Assembly: GCA_012845835.1 (NCBI GenBank)
Contig: JABAKD010000016.1
Span: 21,574,682 to 21,638,681, forward strand
Direction: 5' to 3'
Origin: Undaria pinnatifida
Taxonomy: Eukaryota > Sar > Phaeophyceae > Laminariales > Alariaceae
DNA length: 64,000 nt
Of the stretch, positions 46,701 through 58,517 are shown piece by piece; within the stretch, counting starts at the first letter, position 1; the number at the start of each line of letters is the position of its first letter. Both the position numbers and the translations under genes were made by a program. Below the pieces are notes generated by a model. That model was not told the origin of the DNA and did not search any database. It saw only the letters and a list, made by a program, of their open reading frames with translations.

Positions 46701-47983
46701 CTCATTTTTCCCCGCCCCCTCCGGCGTTAAACGCACATGTGCACACTCTTCTATGCATTGAAACGCATGCACTGTTTTGTAGAACCGTGAACTCCCCCAC
46801 CCCCCCCCCTCCCTCTGTCTTGAAAAGCATGCATACTTTTTCATCGCAACTACCTCCCACCAGCATCGTTCCACGGTAGCCCCTCCAACATTTCTTTACC
46901 GAAATCGCCGGTTTCGAAACCAGCTCCCGGCCGTACATTCTGAAATACGGTGCCCCTTGCAAGCAAAAAAATAAGAAGATTTGTGTTTTTCATATAATCC
47001 TTCCTCGTGTCGAGCAGCCACGAAACGCCCGTTAAAAAAAAACGCTGTTTTTTCGGGGGGCTATGCGTAGAATCAGCCACCACACTCCTGCTGGAATGAG
47101 TAACCTCCCTCCCCACCTCCACCCACACACCTCCGCCACTCCACTTCCGATCCTCCTCTGGTAATACTAGGTCATGCTCGTACCTGGCAGATGTTGCTGT
47201 CGTCGTAAATAGTCTTAGAAAGTGCGATACTACTATACGAAGTGCCAGGGATACCAGGTATGACGTGTACCGGCACTGCTCCCACACACAGTACGTGGTA
47301 TAGCGTATACTGGTACATAACTGCACAGTCAGAGACAGCGATTTACGACTACCTGGCATAGCTCAAGAATGACCCCGACGTTTTTTCTCTCATAGCATAA
47401 TGTCATGATACTGCCGAGTACATGGATTCGTCGCAGGGTGCACTATTAATAGAGTGGTGTCAGAGCAACGACCCCCGTACGGCTATATAGGTAGGACGGC
47501 TATTAACAGCGTATTGCGACAAGTCAAGCTGGGGGGCGATAGGATGTAGAGTATTTAAATCGCTGCACCTCTACCACTACTGGTTACCTGTGTCCGGCAA
47601 GAAAATAACGAGATACCTGGCATTTCCTTCCGCCTATGTGCCTTCCATTTTTGATGCTCCGTTTCATCCGAGTATGCTAAGTGTCAGCTCCAACGTGGAT
47701 CAGTGATATACCCTGTCCCATAGAGGTTGTTACCGGTAGTATTTTGCAAGTCGACAACGTGCGGCATGAGCTCCCACGTCGACCACCCCACCATCGAACA
47801 GAAATGACAAACAAAAAAAGATTGGACCTTGGCAGGTAGAGGAGGATAGAGTTTTTGCCATATCTCTATCAAAAATGGTCCAAATGCACCTAAAAAAAAA
47901 CTACGCTAAAGACAGCCCCAACGCGCACACGATCATTAACAACAAATCAACAAACGGCCTACGAAAAATCGCCGTTTTTCTTT
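43712..47983. repeat. Segmental duplication, copy 2 (left flank of satellite array 2)
   Basis: It is a direct repeat of 1-4298, with a matching hairpin at 44886-44922, CAT tract near 45021, C-rich minisatellite near 46420-46540 and dispersed-repeat member 2 at 46868-47079. The last ~50 bases before the satellite differ more than the rest. The left boundary cannot be set, because the window starts inside copy 1. Confidence 0.93.
46868..47079 (-). repeat. Diverged dispersed repeat, member 2
   Basis: This is the near-identical partner of 3197-3407 and keeps the same minus-strand open frame. Confidence 0.7.
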
Positions 47984-50900
47984 CGCGTGTGTGTGTGTTT
48001 TTTGGTGTTGTGTTTTGTTGTGTGAACGAAATGGGTTGAGTAAGAAAGCTTCTGGGCGTACGTCTGAATCTGAAACCGATCTCCACTAACGCCAACATGC
48101 CTCGGCCGCCCGCCGCCCCCTGCCCTCTGCCCCCCTCTCTTCCCTAAAGCAGGTGTCTGTGGTCTCTGTGGTCTGTGGTCTGTGGTCTGTGGTCTGTGGG
48201 CTCTGGTCCAGGACGGCGACAAGGCAGCTAAGTGTTTTTTGTTTTTTTGTTTTGTGTTTCTGTTTTGGTTTTGCTTTAGTTTTGGTTTTGTTTTTTTTGT
48301 TTTTTTTCTTTTCTGTTTTGTTTTGTGCATGTTTTTCTAGAGAGTTGAGTGTTTTTGAGGTTGGGGGACGGCATTGTAAATCCTCGCCCTAAATCGGCGC
48401 TTTGCTCCCTGTTTTTTTGTTTTTTTTTTGTTTTTTTTTTTCGTTTTTGGCGTGGTGGGGCATTGTAAATCCTCGCCCTAAATCGGCGCTTTGCTCCCTG
48501 ATTTTTCGTTTGGTCTTCGTTTTTGGCGTGGTGGGGCATTGTAAATCCTCGCCCTAAATCGGCGCTTTGCTCCCTGATTTTTTGTTTTTTTCTTCGTTTT
48601 TAGCGTGCTGGGGCATTGTAAATCCTCGCCCTAAATCGGCGCTTTGCTCCCTGTTTTTTTGTATTTTTCTTCGTTTTTGGCGTGCTGGGGCATTGTAAAT
48701 CCTCGCCCTAAATCGGCGCTTTGCTCCCTGTTTTTTGTTTTTTTTTCTTCGTTTTTGGCGTGGTGGGGCATTGTAAATCCTCGCCCTAAATCGGCGCTTT
48801 GCTCCCTGAGGTTTTGTTTGGTCTTCGTTTTTGGCGTGCTGGGGCATTGTAAATCCTCGCCCTAAATCGGCGCTTCGCTCCCTGAGTTTTCGTTTGGTAA
48901 TTGTTTTTGGCGTGCTGGGGCATTGTAAATCCTCGCCCTAAATCGGCGCTTTGCTCTCTCTGTTTATTTTTTTCGTCTTCGGTTTTGGCGTGCTCGGAGG
49001 AGCATTGTAAATCCTCGCCCTAAATCGGCGCTTTGCTCTCCGATTTTGTCTTGGGTGCTGGCCTAGGTGCCTGGCGGTTTGCGTGGGGGTGGGGTTATGG
49101 TATCATCGTGCATTCCGTCCCTGACCGTCACTCTGACTAGTCCCGCGGGGGTCGGCCAGGCGGGAGCAAGCAGGCCAGCTTTTAGTTTTCGCCCGTGGCA
49201 TACGTGCTGCGGAGCCCTGGCCTGCTTGCTCCCGCCCCCGCCCCCCTCCCCTTCTCTGCTTTCTGCGGCAGGCGCCTGGATCTTCGGCATGGACTACCTG
49301 GCCCTGGGCAGAGGGGAGCGTCGTCGTCGTCATGTCCATCCCGGGCGGGGCGGCTTCAGCCGGGGGTCCAGGGAGTTGTTGCGCGATTAGTCCAGAGGAC
49401 TTGTTTTTCTGGTGTAGCCGATCGAGTGTCTATTGTATGCAGGCTTGTTTTGTTTGATGTAGGGTTGTTCGGTCGCTCGGCCTGTTTAGATAGAGTACCT
49501 AGCCTTTTGTTTGGTGTGCTCGCGCGAGTTTGATAGCGCAGGTTTTGTTGTTTTTTTTCGCGTGTGTGTGTGTTTTTTGGTGTTGTGTTTTGTTGTGTGA
49601 ACGAAATGGGTTGAGTAAGAAAGCTTCTGGGCGTACGTCTGAATCTGAAACCGATCTCCACTAACGCCAACATGCCTCGGCCGCCCGCCGCCCCCTGCCC
49701 TCTGCCCCCCTCTCTTCCCTAAAGCAGGTGTCTGTGGTCTCTGTGGTCTGTGGTCTGTGGTCTGTGGTCTGTGGGCTCTGGTCCAGGACGGCGACAAGGC
49801 AGCTAAGTGTTTTTTGTTTTTTTGTTTTGTGTTTCTGTTTTGGTTTTGCTTTAGTTTTGGTTTTGTTTTTTTTGTTTTTTTGTTTTCTGTTTTGTTTTGT
49901 GCATGTTTTTCTAGAGAGTTGAGTGTTTTTGAGGTTGGGGGACGGCATTGTAAATCCTCGCCCTAAATCGGCGCTTTGCTCCCTGTTTTTTTGTTTGTTT
50001 TTTTGTTTTTTTTTTTCGTTTTTGGCGTGGTGGGGCATTGTAAATCCTCGCCCTAAATCGGCGCTTTGCTCCCTGATTTTTCGTTTGGTCTTCGTTTTTG
50101 GCGTGGTGGGGCATTGTAAATCCTCGCCCTAAATCGGCGCTTTGCTCCCTGATTTTTTGTTTTTTTCTTCGTTTTTAGCGTGCTGGGGCATTGTAAATCC
50201 TCGCCCTAAATCGGCGCTTTGCTCCCTGTTTTTTTGTTTTTTTCTTCGTTTTTGGCGTGCTGGGGCATTGTAAATCCTCGCCCTAAATCGGCGCTTTGCT
50301 CCCTGTTTTTTGTTTTTTTTTCTTCGTTTTTGGCGTGGTGGGGCATTGTAAATCCTCGCCCTAAATCGGCGCTTTGCTCCCTGTTTTTTTGTTTTTTTCT
50401 TCGTTTTTGGCGTGCTGGGGCATTGTAAATCCTCGCCCTAAATCGGCGCTTTGCTCCCTGTTTTTTGTTTTTTTTTCTTCGTTTTTGGCGTGGTGGGGCA
50501 TTGTAAATCCTCGCCCTAAATCGGCGCTTTGCTCCCTGAGGTTTTGTTTGGTCTTCGTTTTTGGCGTGCTGGGGCATTGTAAATCCTCGCCCTAAATCGG
50601 CGCTTCGCTCCCTGAGTTTTCGTTTGGTAATTGTTTTTGGCGTGCTGGGGCATTGTAAATCCTCGCCCTAAATCGGCGCTTTGCTCTCTCTGTTTATTTT
50701 TTTCGTCTTCGGTTTTGGCGTGCTCGGAGGAGCATTGTAAATCCTCGCCCTAAATCGGCGCTTTGCTCTCCGATTTTGTCTTGGGTGCTGGCCTAGGTGC
50801 CTGGCGGTTTGCGTGGGGGTGGGGTTATGGTATCATCGTGCATTCCGTCCCTGACCGTCACTCTGACTAGTCCCGCGGGGGTCGGCCAGGCGGGAGCAAG

Positions 50901-53900
50901 CAGGCCAGCTTTTAGTTTTCGCCCGTGGCATACGTGCTGCGGAGCCCTGGCCTGCTTGCTCCCGCCCCCGCCCCCCTCCCCTTCTCTGCTTTCTGCGGCA
51001 GGCGCCTGGATCTTCGGCATGGACTACCTGGCCCTGGGCAGAGGGGAGCGTCGTCGTCGTCATGTCCATCCCGGGCGGGGCGGCTTCAGCCGGGGGTCCA
51101 GGGAGTTGTTGCGCGATTAGTCCAGAGGACTTGTTTTTCTGGTGTAGCCGATCGAGTGTCTATTGTATGCAGGCTTGTTTTGTTTGATGTAGGGTTGTTC
51201 GGTCGCTCGGCCTGTTTAGATAGAGTACCTAGCCTTTTGTTTGGTGTGCTCGCGCGAGTTTGATAGCGCAGGTTTTGTTGTTTTTTTTCGCGTGTGTGTG
51301 TGTTTTTTGGTGTTGTGTTTTGTTGTGTGAACGAAATGGGTTGAGTAAGAAAGCTTCTGGGCGTACGTCTGAATCTGAAACCGATCTCCACTAACGCCAA
51401 CATGCCTCGGCCGCCCGCCGCCCCCTGCCCTCTGCCCCCCTCTCTTCCCTAAAGCAGGTGTCTGTGGTCTCTGTGGTCTGTGGTCTGTGGTCTGTGGTCT
51501 GTGGGCTCTGGTCCAGGACGGCGACAAGGCAGCTAAGTGTTTTTTGTTTTTTTGTTTTGTGTTTCTGTTTTGGTTTTGCTTTAGTTTTGGTTTTGTTTTT
51601 TTTGTTTTTTTTCTTTTCTGTTTTGTTTTGTGCATGTTTTTCTAGAGAGTTGAGTGTTTTTGAGGTTGGGGGACGGCATTGTAAATCCTCGCCCTAAATC
51701 GGCGCTTTGCTCCCTGTTTTTTTGTTTGTTTTTTTGTTTGTTTTTTTCGTTTTTGGCGTGGTGGGGCATTGTAAATCCTCGCCCTAAATCGGCGCTTTGC
51801 TCCCTGATTTTTCGTTTGGTCTTCGTTTTTGGCGTGGTGGGGCATTGTAAATCCTCGCCCTAAATCGGCGCTTTGCTCCCTGATTTTTTGTTTTTTTCTT
51901 CGTTTTTAGCGTGCTGGGGCATTGTAAATCCTCGCCCTAAATCGGCGCTTTGCTCCCTGTTTTTTTGTTTTTTTCTTCGTTTTTGGCGTGCTGGGGCATT
52001 GTAAATCCTCGCCCTAAATCGGCGCTTTGCTCCCTGTTTTTTGTTTTTTTTTCTTCGTTTTTGGCGTGGTGGGGCATTGTAAATCCTCGCCCTAAATCGG
52101 CGCTTTGCTCCCTGTTTTTTTGTTTTTTTCTTCGTTTTTGGCGTGCTGGGGCATTGTAAATCCTCGCCCTAAATCGGCGCTTTGCTCCCTGTTTTTTGTT
52201 TTTTTTTCTTCGTTTTTGGCGTGGTGGGGCATTGTAAATCCTCGCCCTAAATCGGCGCTTTGCTCCCTGAGGTTTTGTTTGGTCTTCGTTTTTGGCGTGC
52301 TGGGGCATTGTAAATCCTCGCCCTAAATCGGCGCTTCGCTCCCTGAGTTTTCGTTTGGTAATTGTTTTTGGCGTGCTGGGGCATTGTAAATCCTCGCCCT
52401 AAATCGGCGCTTTGCTCTCTCTGTTTATTTTTTTCGTCTTCGGTTTTGGCGTGCTCGGAGGAGCATTGTAAATCCTCGCCCTAAATCGGCGCTTTGCTCT
52501 CCGATTTTGTCTTGGGTGCTGGCCTAGGTGCCTGGCGGTTTGCGTGGGGGTGGGGTTATGGTATCATCGTGCATTCCGTCCCTGACCGTCACTCTGACTA
52601 GTCCCGCGGGGGTCGGCCAGGCGGGAGCAAGCAGGCCAGCTTTTAGTTTTCGCCCGTGGCATACGTGCTGCGGAGCCCTGGCCTGCTTGCTCCCGCCCCC
52701 GCCCCCCTCCCCTTCTCTGCTTTCTGCGGCAGGCGCCTGGATCTTCGGCATGGACTACCTGGCCCTGGGCAGAGAGGGGAGCGTCGTCGTCGTCATGTCC
52801 ATCCCGGGCGGGGCGGCTTCAGCCGGGGGTCCAGGGAGTTGTTGCGCGATTAGTCCAGAGGACTTGTTTTTCTGGTGTAGCCGATCGAGTGTCTATTGTA
52901 TGCAGGCTTGTTTTGTTTGATGTAGGGTTGTTCGGTCGCTCGGCCTGTTTAGATAGAGTACCTAGCCTTTTGTTTGGTGTGCTCGCGCGAGTTTGATAGC
53001 GCAGGTTTTGTTGTTTTTTTTCGCGTGTGTGTGTGTTTTTTGGTGTTGTGTTTTGTTGTGTGAACGAAATGGGTTGAGTAAGAAAGCTTCTGGGCGTACG
53101 TCTGAATCTGAAACCGATCTCCACTAACGCCAACATGCCTCGGCCGCCCGCCGCCCCCTGCCCTCTGCCCCCCTCTCTTCCCTAAAGCAGGTGTCTGTGG
53201 TCTCTGTGGTCTGTGGTCTGTGGTCTGTGGTCTGTGGGCTCTGGTCCAGGACGGCGACAAGGCAGCTAAGTGTTTTTTGTTTTTTTGTTTTGTGTTTCTG
53301 TTTTGGTTTTGCTTTAGTTTTGGTTTTGTTTTTTTTGTTTTTTTTCTTTTCTGTTTTGTTTTGTGCATGTTTTTCTAGAGAGTTGAGTGTTTTTGAGGTT
53401 GGGGGACGGCATTGTAAATCCTCGCCCTAAATCGGCGCTTTGCTCCCTGTTTTTTTGTTTTTTTTTTTGTTTTTTTTTTTCGTTTTTGGCGTGGTGGGGC
53501 ATTGTAAATCCTCGCCCTAAATCGGCGCTTTGCTCCCTGATTTTTCGTTTTGTCTTCGTTTTTTGCGTGGTGGGGCATTGTAAATCCTCGCCCTAAATCG
53601 GCGCTTTGCTCCCTGATTTTTTGTTTTTTTCTTCGTTTTTAGCGTGCTGGGGCATTGTAAATCCTCGCCCTAAATCGGCGCTTTGCTCCCTGTTTTTTTG
53701 TTTTTTTCTTCGTTTTTGGCGTGCTGGGGCATTGTAAATCCTCGCCCTAAATCGGCGCTTTGCTCCCTGTTTTTTGTTTTTTTTTCTTCGTTTTTGGCGT
53801 GGTGGGGCATTGTAAATCCTCGCCCTAAATCGGCGCTTTGCTCCCTGTTTTTTTGTTTTTTTCTTCGTTTTTGGCGTGCTGGGGCATTGTAAATCCTCGC

Positions 53901-56000
53901 CCTAAATCGGCGCTTTGCTCCCTGTTTTTTGTTTTTTTTCTTCGTTTTTGGCGTGGTGGGGCATTGTAAATCCTCGCCCTAAATCGGCGCTTTGCTCCCT
54001 GAGGTTTTGTTTGGTCTTCGTTTTTGGCGTGCTGGGGCATTGTAAATCCTCGCCCTAAATCGGCGCTTCGCTCCCTGAGTTTTCGTTTGGTAATTGTTTT
54101 TGGCGTGCTGGGGCATTGTAAATCCTCGCCCTAAATCGGCGCTTTGCTCTCTCTGTTTATTTTTTCGTCTTCGGTTTTGGCGTGCTCGGAGGAGCATTGT
54201 AAATCCTCGCCCTAAATCGGCGCTTTGCTCTCCGATTTTGTCTTGGGTGCTGGCCTAGGTGCCTGGCGGTTTGCGTGGGGGTGGGGTTATGGTATCATCG
54301 TGCATTCCGTCCCTGACCGTCACTCTGACTAGTCCCGCGGGGGTCGGCCAGGCGGGAGCAAGCAGGCCAGCTTTTAGTTTTCGCCCGTGGCATACGTGCT
54401 GCGGAGCCCTGGCCTGCTTGCTCCCGCCCCCGCCCCCCTCCCCTTCTCTGCTTTCTGCGGCAGGCGCCTGGATCTTCGGCAGGAATACCTGGCCCTGGGC
54501 AGAGAGGGGAGCGTCGTCGTCGTCATGTCCATCCCGGGCGGGGCGGCTTCAGCCGGGGGTCCAGGGAGTTGTTGCGCGATTAGTCCAGAGGACTTGTTTT
54601 TTCTGTTGTAGCCGATCGAGTGTCTATTGTATGCAGGCTTGTTTTGTTTGATGTAGGGTTGTTCGGTCGCTCGGCCTGTTTAGATAGAGTACTAGCCTTT
54701 TGTTTGGTAGTGTGCTCGCGCGAGTTTGATAGCGCAGGTTTTGTTGTTTTTTTTCGCGTGTGTGTGTGTTTTTGGTGTTGTGTTTTGTTGTGTGAACGAA
54801 ATGGGGTGAGTAAGAAAGCTTTGGGCGTACGTCTGAATCTGAAACCGATCTCCACTAACGCCAACATGCCTCGGCCGCCCGCCGCCCCTGCCCTCTGCCC
54901 CCACTCTCTTCCCTAAAGCAGGTGTCTGTGGTCTCTGTGGTCTTGGTCGTGGTCTGTGGTCTGTGGGCTTGGTCCAGGACGGCGACAAGGCAGTAAGTGT
55001 TTTTTGTTTTTTTGTTTTGGTTTTCTGTTTTGGTTTTGCTTTAGTTTTGGTTTTGTTTTTTTTTTTTTGTTTTTTTTCTTTTTCTGTTTGTTCTTGTGCT
55101 GTTTTTCTAGAGAGTTGAGTGTTTTTGAGGTGGTGGGGGACGGCATTGTAAATCCTCGCCCTAAAATTCGGCGCTTTGCCTCCCTGTTTTTTTGTTTTTT
55201 TTTTTGTTTTGTTTTTTTTCGTTTTGGCGTGGTGGGGCATTGTAATCCTCGCCCTAAATCGGCGCTTGCTCCCATGATTTTCGTTTGGTCTTCGTTTTTG
55301 GCGTGGTGGGGCATTGTAAATCCTACTCGCCCTAAATCGGCGCTTTGCTCCCTGATTTTTTGTTTTTTTCTTCGTTTTTAGCGTGCTGGGGCATGTAAAT
55401 CCTCGCCCTAAATCGGCGCTTTGCTCCCTGTTTTTTGTTTTTTTCTTCGTTTTGGCGTGCTGGGGCATTGTAAATCCTCGCCCTAAATCGGCGCTTTGCT
55501 CCCTGTTTTTTGTTTTTTTTTCTTCGTTTTGGCGTGGTGGGCATTGTAAATCCTCGCCCTAAATCGGCGCTTTGCTCCCTGTTTTTTTGTTTTTTTCTTC
55601 GTTTTTGGCGTGCTGGGGCATTTTAATCCTCGCCCTAAATCGGCGCTTTGCTCCTGTTTTTTGTTTTTTTTCTTCGTTTTTGGCGTGGTGGGGCATTGTA
55701 AATCTCGCCCTAAATCGGCGCTTTGCTCCCTGAGGTTTTGTTTGGTCTTCGTTTTTGGCGTGCTGGGGCATTGTAAATCCTCGCCTAAATCGGCGCTTCG
55801 CTCCCTGAGTGTTGTTTTGGTTAATTGTTTTGGCGTGCTGGGGCATTGTAAATCCTCGCCCTAAATCGGCGCTTTGCTCTCTCTGTTTATTTTTTTCGTC
55901 TTCGTTTTGGCGTGCTCGGAGGAGCATTGTAAATCCTCGCCCTAATCGGCGCTTTGCTCTCCGATTTTGTCTTGGGTGCTGGCCTAGGTGCCTGGCGGTT
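47984..56000. repeat. Satellite array 2: five higher-order units, truncated by a gap
   Basis: Units start near 47984, 49559, 51289, 53022 and 54755. The first is 1575 bases with nine subrepeats; the next three are about 1730 with eleven. Array-specific variants include CGCGAGTTTGATAGCG (array 1 has CGCGAGAGTATGATAGCG), GCGCTTCGCTCCCTG at one fixed subrepeat, six heptamers rather than seven, and GTGCATG for CTGCATG. The array starts at the same phase and flank position as array 1. Confidence 0.96.
54755..56000. repeat. Error-rich last unit of array 2
   Basis: Many single-base indels hit conserved places, such as TGTAATCCTC, GCATGTAAAT, CCTAATCGG and a lost base in the GCATGGACTAC word near 54478. 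They rise in number towards the gap. This suggests thin read coverage rather than biological decay. Confidence 0.75.
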
Positions 56001-56500
56001 NNNNNNNNNNNNNNNNNNNNNNNNNNNNNNNNNNNNNNNNNNNNNNNNNNNNNNNNNNNNNNNNNNNNNNNNNNNNNNNNNNNNNNNNNNNNNNNNNNNN
56101 NNNNNNNNNNNNNNNNNNNNNNNNNNNNNNNNNNNNNNNNNNNNNNNNNNNNNNNNNNNNNNNNNNNNNNNNNNNNNNNNNNNNNNNNNNNNNNNNNNNN
56201 NNNNNNNNNNNNNNNNNNNNNNNNNNNNNNNNNNNNNNNNNNNNNNNNNNNNNNNNNNNNNNNNNNNNNNNNNNNNNNNNNNNNNNNNNNNNNNNNNNNN
56301 NNNNNNNNNNNNNNNNNNNNNNNNNNNNNNNNNNNNNNNNNNNNNNNNNNNNNNNNNNNNNNNNNNNNNNNNNNNNNNNNNNNNNNNNNNNNNNNNNNNN
56401 NNNNNNNNNNNNNNNNNNNNNNNNNNNNNNNNNNNNNNNNNNNNNNNNNNNNNNNNNNNNNNNNNNNNNNNNNNNNNNNNNNNNNNNNNNNNNNNNNNNN
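56001..56500. other. Assembly gap (500 N)
   Basis: Exactly 500 N bases lie inside the terminal module of a satellite unit. The true size is unknown, and any open frame crossing it is meaningless. More satellite units are probably missing. Confidence 1.
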
Positions 56501-57059
56501 TCTGACGGCAGGTAGTAGGTAGGGTAGTAGGTAGGAGTATTTTTATTTTTCTTCTGCTGCTGATGCTGCATGATGCTGCAATGATTCTGCATGATGTGCT
56601 GTGTGTGGTGTCTGTCTGTGTATCTTGTGTGCCAGGAGTGTGGTACTGGTGTGATAAGTTCGATGAAATGCTGTGTATCTGTCTGTGTGCTTGCTTGCTT
56701 GGTCGTACGTAGTAGCTACCAGCGTATCTTTGTGCTTGGTTGTGTTCATGTGTTTTTCCTTCTTTCATTTTTTCTTTTTTGCGCTTGCTTGCTTGCTTGT
56801 GTTTATTTTTTTCCGGTGTGTGTGTGGGTGGTTGAGAAAACGGAATAATCAATTAAAATATGCGGAAACCCGGAAGTAAATGATTTAATATAGAAATTTT
56901 ATGGAAACCCGGAAGTATTTTATTCCAGTACAAAAATCCCGGTTACAAAAGATAATTCATTAGGATTTTTGTGATACTCAGCAACACATCACAAAACAAA
57001 AAACGTGAGCACATGAGAAGACAAGAAGACAAGACAACAGAGACAAAGCACAAGACACA
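56501..57059. other. Stretch without recognised features
   Basis: Low-complexity DNA with GTAGGTAG and TGCTGATGCTGCATGATG words and a repeated GGAAACCCGGAAGTA at about 56862 and 56903. No gene seen. Confidence 0.6.
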
Positions 57060-57092
<33 letters not shown>

Positions 57093-57240
57093 AGCAGCAG
57101 CAGCAGCAGCAGCCGCAGCAGCAGCAGCAGAAGACAAGACAAGACAAGACAAGACAAAGAGCAGGAGGAGCCGAAGACAAGACAAGACAAGAAGAGCAGC
57201 AGGCTAAGACAAGTCAAGACAAGTCAAGACAAGACAATAC
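57060..57240. repeat. Compound microsatellite: GCC, GCA and AAGAC runs
   Basis: A GCC run (about 57061-57091) passes into a GCA run (to about 57130) and then AAGAC pentamers up to about 57240. Poly-Ala, poly-Cys and poly-Arg frames across it are artefacts. Confidence 0.92.
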
Positions 57241-57821
57241 ACCCCGACAGACAAGACAGACAACGCGGCGCAGAGAGTCTTCTTCTGGTCCAAGCGCGCG
57301 GCAAGCGCGCGGCAAGCGCAAGGCTTGCCCGAAGAAGGCCGACCGACACACTAGTCCGACCGACACAGCAGTTGGCGCTAAGACGCGTCGCGCCAAGCCC
57401 CTCGCCCTGGCTGCACCTGGCTGCACCTGGCTGCACGCGCGCCAGATGGGACCCTTGATAAGTGCCAGTGCCCCCCAGAAGTGAGTGAGTGAGTGAGTCG
57501 CCGGACAGTTCATGCCGGCCACCCCTTCCTCCTCAACATACATACTCGCAGATGGGACCCTTGATGTGCCTTGCCCCCCCCCCCACCCCCCCCGCTTTGG
57601 AGTAGATCCCGGCCCGACAAGTTGATTGATGCCTCCCTCCCTAACCTCCCTAACCTCCCTAACTCGTCCCCTTCCTTGCCGTACTCTCCCTCCTCCGTAA
57701 CTCCGCCTTGGCCGTTCGTTCCCCCAAAAATTGGCATCGTTTTTTTTTCCAAGTCGTCCAAGGCGTCGAAGTCTTGGTCGATTTTTTTTCCCGAAGCAAA
57801 CGCGGGAGCGGCGTGGAGGGC
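57241..57821. repeat. Short minisatellites and simple tracts
   Basis: GGCAAGCGCGC occurs near 57300, CTGGCTGCAC three times near 57407-57436, GTGA near 57480-57498, and CCTCCCTAA three times near 57632-57663. CAGATGGGACCCTTGAT occurs twice, about 118 bases apart. No gene seen. Confidence 0.75.
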
Positions 57822-58103
57822 TTTTTTTTTTTTTTTTTTTTATCCTCCGGCGGATGGGGAAAAATAAAGCTTAGCTCACCACACTTCCGCGTATTTTCAT
57901 ACGCGTCGTGTGGCGATTTAACTCAGTTGCTTTCGCAGCCCAACGCTAGCTGGCGCACCCTTCGAGTCCATTGTAGGTATAGCGTAAGCTGTCCCTATCA
58001 TTGGTCCCCGTTACAACCCCGGCAGCGCAAGCTGCCGTTGTATACGGGTGCGTGTGTATGTCGACCCGCCTGTCCCCTGAGGTCAGGTTCGGTGGAGATA
58101 GCC

Positions 58104-58127
58104 ACCCGGAATGTCATCTTTCCGGGT
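58104..58127 (-). other. 3'UTR stem of element A
   Basis: ACCCGGAA and TTCCGGGT form an 8 bp stem with an 8-base loop. It is identical in element C (60834-60857) and has a counterpart with changed but paired bases in element B (58690-58733). Confidence 0.65.
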
Positions 58128-58218
58128 AGTGTGGGACTTGCGCAAGCTCACCCACTAACAAAAACCCCTGGCCATGGGAGATAGCCTTCCGCCGGACTTG
58201 GTCCAGTTACGGTCCACC

Positions 58219-58480
58219 CTACCCATTCGGGCGTTGGTCCTCGGTGGAAGGCGGGCATCTCCTCATTGCCCGGATGATGGGGTCTCTTAACCCGACCATC
58301 CATTGTAGGAACGCTGCGACCCGCAGCGCTCCCGATTCCATCACCCTTCCGTCGAGCAACAAAGACTCTAAAACCCCGTCCTTTACCGTTGGTTCCGCTT
58401 CCTCCCCGCTCAATGGCGGGGTCTCTGCTTTCTTCCGGTTTGGGACGGAGTCCCAGTCCTTGAGTTGCTTTCCATTGTAC
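58219..58480 (-). pseudogene. C-terminal end of reverse transcriptase ORF in element A
   Basis: The frame matches the last ~85 residues of the element C ORF and ends with the same stop. The catalytic part lies beyond the insertions and is not in this window as a continuous frame. Confidence 0.75.
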
Positions 58481-58503
58481 TTTTTTTTTTTTTTTTTTTT
58501 TAG

Positions 58504-58517
58504 ATCCTCCTGGGGAT
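58504..58517 (-). other. 3'-terminal stem-loop of element B
   Basis: On the minus strand ATCC-CCAGGA-GGAT lies two bases before the poly(A) tail. The stem is identical to that of A and C, with a different loop. Confidence 0.7.

Larger units (their letters stand above)
57822..58480 (-). mobile_element. LINE element A, 3' portion, interrupted by element B
   Basis: The minus strand runs from an internal ORF segment to a poly(A) tail (T-run 57822-57841 on plus). It is about 99% identical by eye to 60568-61209 of element C, so it is recent. It ends abruptly at TGTAC (58476-58480), where the tail of element B begins. The next 62 bases of A resume at 60487-60548. Flanking sequence on the left is unrelated, as expected for the 3' insertion boundary. 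Confidence 0.85.

Noticed and set aside
55809-56852. Open frames of up to 321 codons around the gap
   Set aside because: Most of their length is N; they are artefacts of the gap.
57571-57867. Pro/Ser-rich plus frame and poly-Ala or poly-Cys frames near 56943-57217
   Set aside because: They are produced by GCC, GCA and C-rich tracts, not genes.
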